Shown here: positions 5,993-7,681 of the stretch, in pieces | Numbering within the stretch: the stretch's first letter is position 1 | How the letters are laid out: the number at the start of each line of letters is the position of its first letter | Assembly (NCBI GenBank): GCA_964405075.1 | Contig: CAYOMP010000136.1 | Span: forward strand, 1 to 7,681 | Length of the DNA stretch: 7,681 nt | Direction: 5' to 3' | Source of the DNA: CAYOMP01 sp964405075 | GTDB lineage: Bacteria; Bacillota; Clostridia; Lachnospirales; Lachnospiraceae | The notes under the pieces: generated by a model | The model's database searches: none | What the model saw: only the letters and a program-made list of their open reading frames with translations | Told to the model about the DNA's origin: nothing | Program-made: the position numbers and the translations under genes

Positions 5993-7471
5993 ATGAGAGC
6001 AAGTGGAATTTTATTACCTATATCGAGTTTGCCGTCAAACTACGGAATAGGAGCTTTTTCAAAAGAGAGTTATGAATTTGTTGATCAGTTATGTGAAGCA
6101 GGTCAGAAATTTTGGCAGATACTTCCGTTAGGACCAACAAGCTACGGAGATTCTCCATATCAATCTTTTTCGACATTTGCAGGAAATCCATATTATATAG
6201 ATTTAGAAAGTCTTATTGAAGCCGGCTATATTACAAAAGCTGACTGTGATAAATATGATTTCGGTGATGATGATAGATATGTTGATTATGGAAAAATATA
6301 TGAGTCACGTTTTAAAATATTGAAAAAAGCATATAAAAATAGTGATGTTTTAGATTCGAAAGAATTTAAAAAGTTTGACAAAGAAAATGCTTATTGGCTA
6401 GAAGATTATGCATTATATATGGCTGTTAAGGGCTCGTTTGATAATAAGAGCTGGATTGAGTGGGATGAAGATATCCGCTTAAGAACGCCAGAGGCTATGG
6501 AAAACTACAGACAAAAACTAAGTGATGAAGTGAATTTTTATAAATTCTTACAGTTTATGTTCTGCCAGCAGTGGTTAAAACTTAAAGAATATGCCAATAA
6601 AAAGGGTATTAAAATAATTGGAGATATCCCAATTTATGTTGCACTGGATAGTGCAGATTGTTGGGCAGATAAAAAATTATTCCAGTTTGATAAGAATAAT
6701 TTACCTGTAGGTGTTGCCGGTTGCCCACCTGATGCATTCTCTGAGACAGGTCAGTTATGGGGAAATCCGTTATATGATTGGAAATACCATGAAAAGACAG
6801 GTTTTGAATGGTGGATAAAGAGAATTAAATATTGCTTCAATTTATATGATGTAGTAAGAATTGATCACTTTAGAGGTTTTGATGAATACTATGCGATTCC
6901 ATATGGTGATGAGACAGCAGAGTTTGGAAAGTGGGAAAAAGGTCCGGGAATCAAATTGTTCAAAAAGCTGAATAAAGAATTAGGTGAAGTTGATATTATT
7001 GCAGATGATTTGGGATTTTTAACTGATACTGTTGTTAAGTTATTAAAAGATACAGGATACCCAGGAATGAAAATTCTTCAATTTGCATTTGATTCCAGAG
7101 AAGAAAGTGATTATCTTCCTCATAATTACAATTCAAATTGTATTGTTTATACAGGAACACATGATAATGACACAATTATGGGTTGGTATGAAGAACTAAA
7201 CAAAGAGGACAAGGATTTGTCTATAAAATATATGAATAATGCTAACACTAAAAAAGCAGACATCAATTGGGACTTTATCAGACTAGCAATGGCAAGTGTA
7301 GCAAAAACATGCATTATTCCTATTCAGGATTATTTAGGAATAGGAACCGAAGGACGTATTAATGTTCCATCTACTTTAGGTGGCAATTGGACATGGCGTC
7401 TTAAGAAGGATGAGATAGATAAAAAGCTATTAAAGAAGATTAAAAATATGACCAAACTATACGGAAGATAG
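5993..7471 (+). CDS. malQ: 4-alpha-glucanotransferase (amylomaltase), GH77
   Basis: Cytoplasmic enzyme that transfers alpha-1,4-glucan chains between maltooligosaccharides, releasing glucose and making longer chains for phosphorylase. The 492 residues match the family's usual length of about 500. Family hallmarks are the start RASGILLPISSLPS, GDSPYQSFSTFAGNPYY, CPPDAFSETGQLWGNP (from Cys244), RIDHFRG with the nucleophile Asp291, and TGTHDNDT with the transition-state Asp391. The acid/base position, normally Glu in AEDLG, reads ADDLG here: Asp338, codon GAT at 7004-7006. Spacing 291/338/391 mirrors Thermus amylomaltase 293/340/395, so the alignment is firm. The substitution may lower or change activity. 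It is the last gene of the transport operon, placed to process the imported sugar. The frame is complete to the TAG stop, and I see no terminator after it. Confidence 0.93.
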   Translation: MRASGILLPISSLPSNYGIGAFSKESYEFVDQLCEAGQKFWQILPLGPTSYGDSPYQSFSTFAGNPYYIDLESLIEAGYITKADCDKYDFGDDDRYVDYGKIYESRFKILKKAYKNSDVLDSKEFKKFDKENAYWLEDYALYMAVKGSFDNKSWIEWDEDIRLRTPEAMENYRQKLSDEVNFYKFLQFMFCQQWLKLKEYANKKGIKIIGDIPIYVALDSADCWADKKLFQFDKNNLPVGVAGCPPDAFSETGQLWGNPLYDWKYHEKTGFEWWIKRIKYCFNLYDVVRIDHFRGFDEYYAIPYGDETAEFGKWEKGPGIKLFKKLNKELGEVDIIADDLGFLTDTVVKLLKDTGYPGMKILQFAFDSREESDYLPHNYNSNCIVYTGTHDNDTIMGWYEELNKEDKDLSIKYMNNANTKKADINWDFIRLAMASVAKTCIIPIQDYLGIGTEGRINVPSTLGGNWTWRLKKDEIDKKLLKKIKNMTKLYGR

Positions 7472-7482
7472 GACGCGAAATA

Positions 7483-7511
7483 TTGAATTTTTTGCCGTAG
7501 CTTGGTATAAT
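7483..7511 (+). promoter_or_regulatory. Promoter of the LacI-family regulator gene
   Basis: TTGAAT (7483-7488, 4 of 6) is separated by 17 bases from a perfect TATAAT (7506-7511), preceded by TGG, an extended -10 TGn. Predicted start is near 7518, giving a leader of about 24 bases. The regulator can thus be made independently of the malEFGQ transcript. A 10-bp palindrome TAATGCATTA (7513-7522) lies on the predicted start and could be an autoregulatory site, though it lacks the central CG usual for LacI-family operators. Confidence 0.7.
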
Positions 7512-7541
7512 CTAATGCATTAAAAAGAAAAGAGCTAGATT

Positions 7542-7681
7542 ATGGAAAGTATAACAATTAAGGATATTGCAAAGATGTGTGGTGTTGGAGTAAGCACCGT
7601 TTCAAGAGCAATTAATAATCATCCGGATATTAATCCTGAAACAAAAGAAGTTCTAGTAGAAAAAGATGAAATGATTACTGA
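7542..7681 (+). CDS. LacI-family transcriptional regulator, N-terminal DNA-binding part (cut by window end)
   Basis: The first 46 codons are present. ITIKDIAKMCGVGVSTVSRA is the classic LacI helix-turn-helix, with the recognition helix VSTVSRAINN, followed by HPDINPETKE. The sugar-binding domain lies outside the window. After PETKE the sequence (VLVEKDEMIT) departs from the usual KVLEAIEELGY-type third helix, so there may be a family variant, sequence error or lesion just before the edge. The ribosome site is weak: a purine-rich AAAAGAAAAGAG ends nine bases before the ATG. Position beside malQ and the presence of a LacI-type operator before malE make it a candidate MalR-type regulator of the operon. 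That role is inference. Confidence 0.85.
   Translation, partial: MESITIKDIAKMCGVGVSTVSRAINNHPDINPETKEVLVEKDEMIT

Overview
The window looks like low-GC Firmicutes DNA, most likely from a Lachnospiraceae gut anaerobe of the Roseburia/Agathobacter/Eubacterium type. The reasons are AT-rich sequence, strong GGAGG ribosome sites, a typical clostridial lipoprotein signal on the sugar-binding protein, a bifunctional AdhE, and a Rex-type operator. The family assignment is inference; no ribosomal or other phylogenetic marker is present.

Layout. Positions 1-1471 (minus strand) hold the N-terminal 490 codons of adhE, the acetaldehyde/alcohol dehydrogenase; its C-terminal alcohol dehydrogenase domain lies outside the window. 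Upstream is a perfect consensus TTGACA-17-TATAAT promoter. A near-perfect Rex operator sits on the predicted start of transcription, and a leader hairpin reads as an intrinsic terminator on the opposite strand. Positions 1614-2512 are AT-rich and contain no convincing gene, only short open fragments and a small structured patch; decayed sequence is the likeliest explanation. Positions 2513-2742 form the control region of the maltose-type operon: a promoter with an extended -10, a cre/LacI-type operator just downstream of the predicted start, a three-copy 12-bp tandem repeat, and a palindrome.

From 2743 to 7471 lies a plus-strand operon for uptake and first processing of maltooligosaccharides. 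It encodes a lipoprotein solute-binding protein (malE-like), two CUT1-type permeases (malF- and malG-like) and a GH77 4-alpha-glucanotransferase (malQ). A terminator-like hairpin between malE and malF probably lets the binding protein be made in excess over the membrane subunits. No ATPase is encoded here, so the transporter presumably uses a shared MsmK/MalK-type ATPase encoded elsewhere. After malQ a separate promoter drives a LacI-family regulator cut by the window end; it is a natural candidate regulator of the operon.

The two halves fit fermentative metabolism: malEFGQ brings in and rearranges alpha-1,4-glucans from starch, while AdhE disposes of reducing equivalents as ethanol, with Rex sensing NADH/NAD+. 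I do not see an obviously new biological system. The most unusual observations are an Asp in place of the expected catalytic Glu in MalQ, the possible competing pairing at the malE-malF attenuator, and an internal ribosome site at the domain junction of adhE.
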